Assembly (NCBI RefSeq): GCF_003855095.1
Contig: NZ_CP033972.1
Location: 3,038,001 to 3,102,000 of the forward strand
Direction of reading: 5' to 3'
From: Gordonia insulae
GTDB lineage: Bacteria > Actinomycetota > Actinomycetes > Mycobacteriales > Mycobacteriaceae
DNA: 64,000 nt
In this document: one piece after another, positions 26,187 to 34,918 of the stretch
Layout: each line of letters opens with the position of its first letter
Position numbering within the stretch: position 1 is the stretch's first letter
Notes under the pieces: generated by a model
Seen by the model: the letters and a program-made list of their open reading frames with translations, nothing else
The model's database searches: none
Told to the model about the DNA's origin: nothing
Program-made: the position numbers and the translations under genes

Positions 26187-27547
26187 CGATCGATGCTCCA
26201 TGTGGTCGGTGATGCTTGTCGGTGCAGAACCAGTTTCGGCGGTACCGGCACCTGATGGAACTCGGATTCGTTGGAATCCATCTGATAGCCCGCCGTGTTG
26301 GGATAGACGATGAGGTCGCCTACCCTTGCCCTGCGGGAGAACGGTATTCGTCGCCGACTCAACAGATCTGTGTCCAGGCAGGTCGCACCGGCGACGATCG
26401 CGGGATGACGCACGATCGGGGTGTCGGAGCGCGGTTGCGAACCGAGCGGGTCGACGAGCTCGGGATCGGGGAGGAATTCGCTGTCGAACCACTGCTCGGA
26501 CAGGCTCATCGAGGTCCCGGACACCGTGATGATGTCGGTGCCGTCGGTGTGGGTGTGTACCCCTCGCACGGTGAAGACGCTGATGCCGGCGCCGTCACAC
26601 AGCGCCCGGCCGGGTTCGATCATGATCGACAGCCCGCTGGAGCGGGCCCGGACGCCGACCGACTCCGGATGAGTCGTGTCGGAGTCGCACAGGATACGTT
26701 CGAGCATGGCCGCCCCGGCGACCTCGGTGGAGTAGGGGTACAGCGAGCCGGCAGTCTTTCCGTCGAAGTACCACTCGCCGGATTCTCTGGCGCGGTATGT
26801 GTCCCAGTCACGATGCTCGACATAGTCGACGGCGATGCCTCCGCCGATCGAGACGATGTCAGCGGGATGGCCGACCTCACGAGCCCGCTGGCATGCGTCG
26901 ATCGCACGATGAGCCATCGCCACTCTCGGCCACACGTCATAACCGGAGAGATGAAAACTGAATCCTCTCAGGACGATCCGATCTGACTCTTGCAAGTCAG
27001 CGACGGCCTGCTGGAGGCCCCACCCACTCATGCCGAACCGCGTCGTGGGGTCGTCGGGGCGCATCCGGAGCAGAATGTTGAGGTGCTCGGTCGGAGTGTG
27101 CTCGAGTACCCGGGAGACTTGTTCGACCGTGTCCAGAGCCACCAGGGCTCGGTGTCGCGCAGCGAGCCGTAGCACGTCGTCGGAGTGGGCGGGGCCGGTG
27201 ACCATCACCTCCTCGCCGCGTACCCCGGCGGCGAGTGCGGCACCGAACTCCTCGGCGGAGGCGACGTCGACGCCGTAGCGCGACGGCGGCGCAATGGCGG
27301 CGGCGTCTGCGCACGCACGAACGAACGCTCGCGCCTTGTTCGCCTTGTAGCCGTATCGAATCCGCCCAGTGACCCCGCATTCGTCGAACACGGCGGCGAA
27401 GTCGGCCAGATTGGCGGCGAACGTGTTCGGATCGATGATGTGATAGCTCTCCCCCACTGCCGAGGCCATCTGGCTGAGCAGGTCTGGCCGGGTGAGAATG
27501 GCTTTCTCCCAGGCACGGCGCTTGGCCGGCATGGGCGGGGCGCTCAT
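26183..27547 (-). CDS. Type III PLP amino-acid decarboxylase (LysA/SbnH-like)
   Basis: The 454-residue protein has the alanine-racemase-like barrel of group IV decarboxylases. The PLP Lys lies in YGYKANK, the phosphate-binding GGG in VSIGGGIAVDY and the EPGRALCDGAG motif downstream. DAP decarboxylase is the housekeeping member, while SbnH decarboxylates a citryl-diaminopropionate intermediate of staphyloferrin B. In this operon, with SbnA- and SbnB-like partners, an SbnH-like or specialised role is more likely than lysine synthesis. Its start overlaps the SbnB-like stop and its stop overlaps the SbnA-like start. Confidence 0.82.
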   Translation of the reverse strand: MSAPPMPAKRRAWEKAILTRPDLLSQMASAVGESYHIIDPNTFAANLADFAAVFDECGVTGRIRYGYKANKARAFVRACADAAAIAPPSRYGVDVASAEEFGAALAAGVRGEEVMVTGPAHSDDVLRLAARHRALVALDTVEQVSRVLEHTPTEHLNILLRMRPDDPTTRFGMSGWGLQQAVADLQESDRIVLRGFSFHLSGYDVWPRVAMAHRAIDACQRAREVGHPADIVSIGGGIAVDYVEHRDWDTYRARESGEWYFDGKTAGSLYPYSTEVAGAAMLERILCDSDTTHPESVGVRARSSGLSIMIEPGRALCDGAGISVFTVRGVHTHTDGTDIITVSGTSMSLSEQWFDSEFLPDPELVDPLGSQPRSDTPIVRHPAIVAGATCLDTDLLSRRRIPFSRRARVGDLIVYPNTAGYQMDSNESEFHQVPVPPKLVLHRQASPTTWSIDR

Positions 27548-28503
27548 GACCACAGTGCCACCACCTTTCCCAGGCCGAGTTCGCGGGCTCGGTCGACCAC
27601 GGCTTGACCGATGGCGATGTCGGTGACGACCAAGCCTGAGTTGTAAGCGAAGATGCGTTGGTTGCCTTCGGTGCGCGCAGGGTCGTCCCCCGCGAGAATG
27701 GCGGGGAGTTGCGCGTCGACCGGCGGCAACGACGTGCGCCCGTCCAGCAGATCCGTTCCGGTCACGGCCATCTGCTCGGCGTTGGTGGCGACCACCCGGT
27801 CGGCGGCCCAGAGACACGACGCGTCCACGCCGTATCCCACGAGGATCGTCACCGCCCAGGGTGCAACGCGATCACCGGTGACGTTGTGGGGCGTGCCCGG
27901 TCCGGCTGCTCCGACGATGACGTCGGCTCTGTGGGCCACCTCGTTGGCGTCGGTCACGGACTCTACGTCGACGTCGTGGACGTCCAAGCGCTGCTTGGTC
28001 GCGCGCAGACCCTCGGGATGGCTGCCGGCCAGCAGGACCGTGGTGACTGTCGGAAGGGCAGTCAGGATGGGACCGATGGTCTCTTGCCCTTGTCGTCCGC
28101 TGCCGATCACCAGGAGGGTGCGCGGGTTCGGTGGCGCGGTGGCCTTGGCGAGCAGAGCTGTGACTGCGGCAGTTCGGACTGCACCGATACGGGCACCGTC
28201 GAGCAGTGCGGTGGGCACTCCCGTCTGATCGTCGTACAGTTGCAGAGTCGTGTAGTAGCGCTTGGTGCCACGTCCCGGGTCCGGATCATGGGTGTACGAG
28301 GTCTTGAAGCCGACGGTCGTCGGGGATCGGCCCACCATCGCAAAGGAGATCGACTCGGAGGCTGACATTTTGACCTTGCGAGGGTTCTGTGATTGCTGAC
28401 GCGCAATACCGCAGTACGCCTCCTCGACGGCCGTGAGAACCAGCTGGGGGTCGAGCTCGATCCGGTCGATGTCGCTGCGGCTCAATGTCAACAGCTCGCT
28501 CAT
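27544..28503 (-). CDS. Ornithine cyclodeaminase/mu-crystallin-family dehydrogenase (SbnB-like)
   Basis: The 319-residue protein has the OCD/mu-crystallin layout: a substrate domain with FKTSYTHD and the Rossmann motif VIGSGRQGQETIGPI. SbnB uses NAD to release L-2,3-diaminopropionate from the SbnA product. OCD, alanine dehydrogenase and pyrroline reductase are alternatives. Immediate linkage to an SbnA-like gene is the main reason for the SbnB reading. It overlaps the 2OG-oxygenase stop and the decarboxylase start by 4 bases each. Confidence 0.78.
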   Translation of the reverse strand: MSELLTLSRSDIDRIELDPQLVLTAVEEAYCGIARQQSQNPRKVKMSASESISFAMVGRSPTTVGFKTSYTHDPDPGRGTKRYYTTLQLYDDQTGVPTALLDGARIGAVRTAAVTALLAKATAPPNPRTLLVIGSGRQGQETIGPILTALPTVTTVLLAGSHPEGLRATKQRLDVHDVDVESVTDANEVAHRADVIVGAAGPGTPHNVTGDRVAPWAVTILVGYGVDASCLWAADRVVATNAEQMAVTGTDLLDGRTSLPPVDAQLPAILAGDDPARTEGNQRIFAYNSGLVVTDIAIGQAVVDRARELGLGKVVALWS

Positions 28504-29498
28504 ACGAGGACCTCACTGTAGGGGCGGACGACCACCTGCCCGAATCCCGGCTCGAAGGATTCTGCGGCGGGTCGGTCGCGATCTGCCAGTCGGATGTTCA
28601 GTCGCAACAGCCACCGGTCGGTTCCGTCGAAACGCGCGGTGAACGGAACCCGGCCGTGCACAGCGACATCGTTGTCCAGTATCAGCACTTGACCAGGTTC
28701 CAACGCGACGAGCTGTGATACCGAGGCCAGGCCCGCCTCGAGTTTGGCGTAGGCCCTCGCCCACGTCGGACGTCCGGTCGAATCGGGCGTGTAAGCAGGG
28801 TCGTATCGCAGGCAGGCACCGTCGTCGCGCTGCCACAATGTACCCACGGGTGCCGGCGCCTGAGACTCGTCGCCACCCACATACGAGTCGTCGGGCAGGA
28901 TCGGGCATTCGGGTTGCCGGAGATGGGCGATCTCGTCGGGTGAGAGGTAGCCGCCGGCGAGGACGTCTCTGACCGATGCCAGTGTGGTGCCGATTGATTC
29001 ATGATTCCGCATGCAGCCCAACATGATCAAGTGCGCCCTGTCCGGGTGGAATGCGTCTTCGGTGTGTGGACTCAGCAGCACCGATGAGCTGGCGCCGGTC
29101 TGCTCGTTCTCGTGACCCGGGGTGGGGACGATCGAGTTGACCAGACGTCCGTCCTGTTGCCCCGCCCACCCGAACGGCTCGCCCAGCGCGAGCCCGATCA
29201 AGGTCATCGCGAATCCCAAAGCGGGACAGGTGTCAGCCGTCTGCCAGCTCGACGGCGTGGAGTCGATCAGCATATCGTCGATCGGTAGCCGATCCAGCAC
29301 AACAGCGGCTCCTCGGGGAGCCACACATTGGTTCAGGATCGCTGCAGGAATCTCGGCAAGAAGGTCACGTGCGGTTGTCGCGAACTCGGGTGCGTCAGGA
29401 TTGCGGTATTCCTCGGCCAGTTCGGACGCAAGTCGCATCAGACTGGTGGCGTCGGAAGGATCGATGCTGTGCATTTCTATGGTTTGTGCCGAAGTCAT
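28500..29498 (-). CDS. Fe(II)/2-oxoglutarate oxygenase of the clavaminate-synthase/amino-acid hydroxylase type
   Basis: The 332-residue protein has the metal triad His145-x-Glu147 in HTEDAFHPD and His281 in DNDVAVHGR, and a candidate 2-oxoglutarate Arg (Arg295 or Arg299). The HTEDAFHP segment is typical of the CAS-like group that hydroxylates or desaturates free amino acids such as Arg, Asn and Lys (VioC and AsnO relatives). It is the first gene of the operon, with GGAG before the ATG and an IdeR-like box 87 bases upstream. It probably tailors the amino-acid precursor of the product. Confidence 0.82.
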   Translation of the reverse strand: MTSAQTIEMHSIDPSDATSLMRLASELAEEYRNPDAPEFATTARDLLAEIPAAILNQCVAPRGAAVVLDRLPIDDMLIDSTPSSWQTADTCPALGFAMTLIGLALGEPFGWAGQQDGRLVNSIVPTPGHENEQTGASSSVLLSPHTEDAFHPDRAHLIMLGCMRNHESIGTTLASVRDVLAGGYLSPDEIAHLRQPECPILPDDSYVGGDESQAPAPVGTLWQRDDGACLRYDPAYTPDSTGRPTWARAYAKLEAGLASVSQLVALEPGQVLILDNDVAVHGRVPFTARFDGTDRWLLRLNIRLADRDRPAAESFEPGFGQVVVRPYSEVLV

Positions 29499-29584
29499 TT
29501 CAGCTCCATCGCTGGTGTCGGAAATCGATCATGACGATCTAGCTCAATGGCGCGTCAGCCTTTCCAAGCTCTATCAAAAGGAAC

Positions 29585-29603
29585 TTTGGTTAGGCTATCT
29601 AAA
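29585..29603 (-). promoter_or_regulatory. IdeR/DtxR-type iron box upstream of the 2OG-oxygenase operon
   Basis: TTTGGTTAGGCTATCTAAA matches TTAGGTTAGGCTAACCTAA at 15 of 19 positions, including the central GGTTAGGCTA. It lies 87 bases upstream of the operon's first ATG. This supports repression by iron-loaded IdeR and thus a role of the operon in iron limitation. Confidence 0.7.
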
Positions 29604-29950
29604 GTGCATCTCGTCACGAATTGGCCCGTTCCCTTGACCAGATCGACAGTTGGCGGCGCACGGCGAGCATCTCGCTGCTCGAAAGTGAAGCGCACTTAAC
29701 TGTTTCGCCGTCCAGATCCACGTGCTCGCAGAGCGATTCACGAGGCGTGGCGCCGCAAGCGACATGTCGAGCCTTACGCAGTGATGACCGGCGCACCTCG
29801 CAGGTAGACGGCGTACCGGCGATCGTCTGCCTGCAACGCATCACGCCCGTGTCGGCCGATCGACTCACGCCGATCGCTTGGTGGCCAGAGCCGCCCGGCC
29901 CGAGGCGCCCTTGCCCGGGTCCGCATCGGCGTGATTAGGTGCCGCACGAC

Positions 29951-29972
29951 GGGGGTTAGGGTATCCATACCC
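29951..29972 (+). promoter_or_regulatory. Half iron box and 14-bp palindrome upstream of ABC importer
   Basis: GGGGGTTAGGGTATCCATA matches the iron-box consensus at only 12 of 19 positions. It overlaps a perfect GGGTAT-CC-ATACCC inverted repeat. It is 40 bases before the binding-protein start and could be an operator for that operon, but the IdeR reading is weak. Confidence 0.35.
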
Positions 29973-30012
29973 GGAGCCCACAGGTGTTGCCTTATCGAGA
30001 AAGCACATATTC

Positions 30013-31536
30013 GTGAGCATCAGTCGCCGACATTTCCTGGCGGGCAGCGCGGGCGTTTCCGCTCTGGCCGTACTTGCCGCATGCGGCTCGAACAACGACT
30101 CCTCTTCGGGTGCCCCTCAATCGGGTGGAACCCTCCGGGTTGGCGCACTGGGGAAGACCTCGGCAATCGAGCAGGATCCGCATCAAACGCTGAACAACAA
30201 CAGCGACTTCCTCATTTCCTCATTGGTCTTCGACGCGTTGACCGTTCCCGGCGAGAATCCGAACACCGCGCCTCGGCTGGCCTCCCGGTGGGAGCAGCTC
30301 GGCGATCCTCGACAGTGGCGATTCGTCATCGCCGAAGGCGCCGCGTTCCACGACGGCACTCCGGTCTCCTCTGCCGACGTGGTGTGGTCACTCCGACGGC
30401 TCCATGAGATTGCCGGTGAGACAAAGGTTCCCGTAACCTCGCCGGGCGACATCGTGACTGACGGCCCATCGGCTGTCCGGATCACCACGCCGGCACCCAA
30501 CCGCGACCTGCCCATGCTGTTGCGTCTGATGACGTTCACCGTCAAACAGGGCACCACCGATTTCGCCAGGCCGGTCGGCACAGGACCGTTCACGCTGGAG
30601 TCCTTCGACAACGGAAATGCTCGCCTGGTGCGAAACCCGAACTGGTACGCCACGCCGCCGACCCTGGACGCCATCGAGGTCACCCGCTTCGAGAGCACCA
30701 CCGCGATGGCCAACGCGGTACTGAGCAACCAGATCGACCTCGCCTCCAACGTCGGCGCCGTCGCCGGACGCACTGCCGAGGGCCGAGACGGATACACGGT
30801 CATGCGCCGCTCCAACGATGTGGTGATCCCCGTCGTCATGCGCACCTCCGACGGCCCTTTTGCCGACGTTCGGGTACGTGAGGCGATGCGGCTCATCGTC
30901 GATCGCGATGCCATGGTGAAACAGGCGATCTCCGGTTATGGAGTCGTCGCCAACGACGTACTGGGAACCGGTGATCCGACATACGACAGGTCACTGCCCC
31001 AACGCGGGCGGGATCTCGACAAGGCCAAAGCACTTCTGGCCGAGGCGCGTTTCGATCTCACCAAGACCTATCAACTGTTCACCAAGGATGAAGCGGTCGG
31101 CGAGGTCGATTCGGCCAAGCTGTTCGCCGGCCAGGCACGGGATGCGGGCATCAAGATCGACGTCGTCACGCAGGACTCCAACGTGTTCTACGACGAGACG
31201 TGGCTGTCCGCGCCGCTGTACACCGCGAACTGGGGAACCAACGACTCCGTGGTCTTCTTCGCCAGCAAGACGATGTATTCCGGGACCAAGTGGAACGAGA
31301 CCGGTTTCCACGACGCTGCCTTCGATTCCGCCTATCGCCGAGCACTGGCGGCGCGCGACGACGCGACATATCAGAATGCCAGTCACGACCTGCAGCGCAT
31401 CGAGTACGAGCGGGGCGGCTACCTCGTCTGGGGTATGGCCGACGGGGTCGATATCGCTTCGTCTCGGGTTCACGGACTGCCCACCCTGGGTGGGTTCGGT
31501 CGAGTACAGCTCGAACGAGCATGGTTGACCAATTGA
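30013..31536 (+). CDS. ABC-importer substrate-binding lipoprotein (Opp/Dpp/NikA class)
   Basis: The 507-residue protein starts with GTG. It has a twin-arginine-like RRHFLAG signal and a lipobox (LAAC at about residue 23), so it is likely an exported lipoprotein. The mature part is a family-5 solute-binding protein (SBP_bac_5) with the TSPGDI and GTGPFTL-type segments. Such proteins bind peptides, nickel complexes or metallophores such as staphylopine. It is the first gene of a complete four-gene importer and is divergent from the metallophore-like operon. The ligand is inferred, not seen. Confidence 0.85.
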   Translation: MSISRRHFLAGSAGVSALAVLAACGSNNDSSSGAPQSGGTLRVGALGKTSAIEQDPHQTLNNNSDFLISSLVFDALTVPGENPNTAPRLASRWEQLGDPRQWRFVIAEGAAFHDGTPVSSADVVWSLRRLHEIAGETKVPVTSPGDIVTDGPSAVRITTPAPNRDLPMLLRLMTFTVKQGTTDFARPVGTGPFTLESFDNGNARLVRNPNWYATPPTLDAIEVTRFESTTAMANAVLSNQIDLASNVGAVAGRTAEGRDGYTVMRRSNDVVIPVVMRTSDGPFADVRVREAMRLIVDRDAMVKQAISGYGVVANDVLGTGDPTYDRSLPQRGRDLDKAKALLAEARFDLTKTYQLFTKDEAVGEVDSAKLFAGQARDAGIKIDVVTQDSNVFYDETWLSAPLYTANWGTNDSVVFFASKTMYSGTKWNETGFHDAAFDSAYRRALAARDDATYQNASHDLQRIEYERGGYLVWGMADGVDIASSRVHGLPTLGGFGRVQLERAWLTN

Positions 31537-32525
31537 CCTCCGAGTCGCTGCGGTTCGCGGGTTCCCGGTGGACGCCGTCGGTCGCGGCTGCCTCCTCGCG
31601 CCGCGTTGCCACCGCGCTGACTCAGCGGATCGCGGTGTTGATCGTCGTGCTGATCGTGGTGTTCGCGACTGTCGATCTGCTACCGGGCAACGGTGTAAGG
31701 GCCGTACTGGGGCGCGACGCCACCGACGCCCAGATCGCCGCGCGCGAGGCGGCCCTCGGGCTCGACCGACCCCTGCCCGTCAGGTTCGCAGACTGGCTCG
31801 GGGGACTGATCCGGGGCGATCTGGGCACCAGCGTCCGGGGAACATCCGTCAACGACATGCTCACCGACAAGTTCCCCAACACCCTGATCCTCGGCGGCGC
31901 CGCGATACTGGTCACGGCCATCGCGGCGGTCTGTTTCGGAGCGCTGTGGTCGTTCTTCCCACGCAGCGTTGCTGCCCGTGCACTGTCGTCGACGACCATT
32001 GCGGTCATCGCGATCCCCGAATTCGTGATCGCCGTCGGCCTGGTCTTCGTGTTCGCCCTGCTGCTCGGCTGGTTGCCCGCCGTGACCACGACCGGCCCGT
32101 CAGGCGCGCCGGCCAACGCCGCGGTGCTGGTGCTTCCGGTACTTGCACTGGCGATCCCCCAGTCCGGCTGGAACATTCGGGTCACCCGGGCCGCGCTGGA
32201 CGAGGCCGCCGGCATGCCACACGTCGCCGCGGCCGAACTGGATGGACTCACGCGACGTGAGATCCTGGCGCGTCATATCCTGCCCATCGCCGCACCCACT
32301 CTGGCCGCCTCGCTGGCGACGACGGTGGGCATGGTCCTCGGAGGCGCGCTTGTGGTCGAGACGATCTTCAATTACCCGGGGCTGGGAACGGTGCTTGCCG
32401 GCGCGGTCACAGATCGCGATGCGCCCGTTGTCGCAGCTGTCGTGGCCTTGACCGGTGTCGTCATCACCATGATGCTGGTCCTCGCAGATCTTCTGCGCGC
32501 GTGGGCGATACGAACTCGCGCATGA
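31521..32525 (+). CDS. ABC transporter permease, DppB type
   Basis: The 334-residue protein has an N-terminal transmembrane helix, a periplasmic stretch with GLDRPLPVRFADWLGG and LGTSVRG typical of DppB-type permeases, and five more helices. The EAA loop is AAELDGLTRREILARHILP. The start overlaps the binding-protein stop by 16 bases. The first 25 codons, rich in Ser and Arg, are less certain. Confidence 0.85.
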   Translation: MVDQLTSESLRFAGSRWTPSVAAASSRRVATALTQRIAVLIVVLIVVFATVDLLPGNGVRAVLGRDATDAQIAAREAALGLDRPLPVRFADWLGGLIRGDLGTSVRGTSVNDMLTDKFPNTLILGGAAILVTAIAAVCFGALWSFFPRSVAARALSSTTIAVIAIPEFVIAVGLVFVFALLLGWLPAVTTTGPSGAPANAAVLVLPVLALAIPQSGWNIRVTRAALDEAAGMPHVAAAELDGLTRREILARHILPIAAPTLAASLATTVGMVLGGALVVETIFNYPGLGTVLAGAVTDRDAPVVAAVVALTGVVITMMLVLADLLRAWAIRTRA

Positions 32526-33310
32526 AACACACGCGGGTCTGGTGGCTGGTGCCGGCGGCGGTGATCATCGCCGCTGCCGCCATCGCCCCGTTGTTCGTCG
32601 ACACGTCGTCCGGTCAGGGAGACATCCCCTACTCGGAGCCATCGGCGCAGGCCTGGCTCGGCACGGACCACCTCGGGCGTTCGATACTGCCTCAGCTGCT
32701 GACCGGCGGATGGAGGATCATCCTGATCGCGTCGACGATCGCCGTATTGGTCACTGCTCTGGCCGCGATGGCGGGTACCGTCGCTGCGCTCCAACCGCGC
32801 CTGGGTGCAGTCATCGAGCGCGCCACCGACGCCGCGATGCTTGTTCCGCCCATTCTGGCGATCATGCTGGTGTTGCTGTCCTGGCCGTCTGCCGGAACCG
32901 CCGGGCTGATCGTCGTCGCCGTACTGGTCGGCACGCCCTACTCAGCACGGGTATTCGCTGCCGCCGCGAACGGGGTCGCCGCATCCGGCTTCATCGACGT
33001 CGCCGTCGCCAGTGGTGAGCGACTGCCGTACCTCGCGGTCAGAGAGGTCCTGCCGAACCTGCGTGACACCACGCTCACTCAGCTCGGACTGCGGTTCGTC
33101 GAGGCCATGTACCTGGTCAGCACCGCAGCATTTCTCGCCCTCCCGGCATCCCTGGGCGAATCCAACTGGGCGCTGATGGTCCGCGAGAACAGCGGTGGTG
33201 TGTTACTCAACCCGTGGGCAGTGGCAGCGCCGGCTCTCGCGTTGGCGCTGGTGGCGATCAGTCTCTCGGTGGCCGTCGAGATCATCGCTTCCCGAAGGAC
33301 GACACCGTGA
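32522..33310 (+). CDS. ABC transporter permease, DppC type
   Basis: The 262-residue protein has the DppC features: HLGRS in the LGTDHLGRSILPQLLTGG segment, several membrane helices, and the EAA-like loop around DVAVASGERLPYLAVREVLP. The ATG overlaps the DppB-type stop (ATGA); an earlier ATG would make a longer overlap without need. Confidence 0.85.
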   Translation: MKHTRVWWLVPAAVIIAAAAIAPLFVDTSSGQGDIPYSEPSAQAWLGTDHLGRSILPQLLTGGWRIILIASTIAVLVTALAAMAGTVAALQPRLGAVIERATDAAMLVPPILAIMLVLLSWPSAGTAGLIVVAVLVGTPYSARVFAAAANGVAASGFIDVAVASGERLPYLAVREVLPNLRDTTLTQLGLRFVEAMYLVSTAAFLALPASLGESNWALMVRENSGGVLLNPWAVAAPALALALVAISLSVAVEIIASRRTTP

Positions 33311-34794
33311 CCGCGGCCGTCTCGGTGACGTCATTCAGTGTCAGCGTTGCCCCCCAGCCGGACGATCCGATCCTCGCCCCGGTGTCGTTCACGGCTGAGC
33401 ACGGCACCGTCATCGCGTTGTCGGGCCCGTCCGGGTGCGGCAAGACCACACTGATGAAAGCGATTCTCGGGGCGGTGCCCGCCGGTGGACATCACAGGGG
33501 CGACATCACCGTCCACGGTGAACAGGTACTGGCTCTGCCAGAGAAGCGGCTGCGCTCCTTCCGCCGTAGGCATCTGGCCTATGTCGGCCAAGACCCCGGT
33601 TCAGCACTCAACCCGGTCGTCACCGTGCGGACGCTGATCTCCGAACTGGCCACTCCCACCGCGGCGTTGAGCCCGGCAGCGGCGCTCGAAGCCGTGGGCC
33701 TGCCGGCCGAGATCTCGTCGCGGCGTCCCGGACAACTCTCCGGCGGGCAGCAACGCCGAGTGGCGTTGGCGCGTGCGCTCACACGCGGCGTACAGCTGCT
33801 GCTCATCGACGAACCCTTCGCCGGACTACATCAACAAGCCCGGGCAGACATCTCCCGACTACTGACCGCGTTGGCCACCGAGCACAACATCACCGTGATC
33901 GTTTCCGGACATGACATGGCCACGCTCGAATCGATGACAGACCAGCACATACACCTCCACCCTGCGGCAGCGCGTCGCGTCACCGCGCCCCCCATGCCGA
34001 TCCCGATCCCGATGCCGATGCCGGCACGATCGGCCACCTCGCCAGTGCTGGCCGCCCGGACACTGTGCCTCCGCCGTGGGCAGATCAACGTTCTCGACGG
34101 CGTCGACCTGACTGTGTCCGAAGGCGCGCTGACCGCGGTGCTCGGTCAATCCGGGGCGGGCAAGACCACCCTGGCTCGCGTACTGGTCGGACTCGAGCCC
34201 ACGGCGACCGGCACGCTGACTCTCGACATGGAACCGCTCTCGTGCGATGTACGCGGGCGGACTCCCGCCCAGCGCGGCCGCATTCAACTCATCCCGCAGA
34301 ACCCGTTGTCGTCACTCAATCCGCAACGCACCGTGGGCCAGACACTCGCCAGGGCTCTGCATCGCCTCAACGGTCGCCGGCACCGTTCGCGCGATCACCC
34401 CACCGACGTCACCACACTGCTGGAGGCCGTCGAACTACCGCCGGATTTCGGTCACCGCTACCCACACGAGTTGTCCGGCGGACAACGCCAACGCGTTGCC
34501 ATCGCTCGCGCACTGGCGGCCGGTCCGCGGGTGCTCGTCTGTGACGAGATCACCTCGGCGCTCGACATTGCCACAGCGCACGCCATCATGCGCTTGGTCT
34601 CCGACGTCGCCACCGCACGCGATATGGCGGTGATCGTGATCAGCCACGACATGGACCTGCTGAAGCGATACACCGCGCACGGGGTCGTTCTCGATGCCGG
34701 CCAGATCGTTGCCCGAGGAAACATCCGCGAACTCGTCGACACCGTCGGCACCCCGGCAGGACCGTCGGAGTCGATCGGCCACAGCCACACATGA
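33307..34794 (+). CDS. Fused double ABC ATPase (DppD-DppF type)
   Basis: The 495-residue protein has two complete nucleotide-binding domains. The first has Walker A GPSGCGKT, signature LSGGQQRR and Walker B LLLIDEP. The second has Walker A GQSGAGKT, signature LSGGQRQR and Walker B VLVCDEI. The linker carries a short PMPIPIPMPMPMP repeat coded by tandem hexamers (about 33992-34021), a site prone to length change. The GTG start overlaps the permease stop (GTGA). It powers import by the preceding permeases. Confidence 0.88.
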   Translation: MTAAVSVTSFSVSVAPQPDDPILAPVSFTAEHGTVIALSGPSGCGKTTLMKAILGAVPAGGHHRGDITVHGEQVLALPEKRLRSFRRRHLAYVGQDPGSALNPVVTVRTLISELATPTAALSPAAALEAVGLPAEISSRRPGQLSGGQQRRVALARALTRGVQLLLIDEPFAGLHQQARADISRLLTALATEHNITVIVSGHDMATLESMTDQHIHLHPAAARRVTAPPMPIPIPMPMPARSATSPVLAARTLCLRRGQINVLDGVDLTVSEGALTAVLGQSGAGKTTLARVLVGLEPTATGTLTLDMEPLSCDVRGRTPAQRGRIQLIPQNPLSSLNPQRTVGQTLARALHRLNGRRHRSRDHPTDVTTLLEAVELPPDFGHRYPHELSGGQRQRVAIARALAAGPRVLVCDEITSALDIATAHAIMRLVSDVATARDMAVIVISHDMDLLKRYTAHGVVLDAGQIVARGNIRELVDTVGTPAGPSESIGHSHT

Positions 34795-34918
34795 TCATGG
34801 TGCGGCTGACTGCTGACGGGCGTTCGACTTTGCCTGCCGTCGCACAGCAGGCCGTCACCAGCGGTGCTGACCGGCCGCATCCCTCATGCGAGCGGTGCCG
34901 CTACAGCGGTGTCACCAG

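Larger units (their letters stand above)
29499..30012. other. 514-bp divergent promoter region between biosynthetic operon and ABC importer
   Basis: The stretch separates the minus-strand 2OG-oxygenase operon from the plus-strand ABC operon. It contains an IdeR-like box at 29585-29603 and a GGGTAT-CC-ATACCC palindrome at 29959-29972. Several short frames cross 29614-29968 on both strands. None has a recognisable family, and I do not call them. Confidence 0.6.

Noticed and set aside
29614..29968. Short overlapping frames in the divergent promoter region
   Set aside because: Several frames on both strands look equally weak, and no motif or coupling supports any of them.
33992..34021. Tandem CCGATC/CCGATG hexamers as a regulatory repeat
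   Set aside because: They are in frame within the linker of the fused ATPase and are explained as a Pro-Met/Ile coding repeat.
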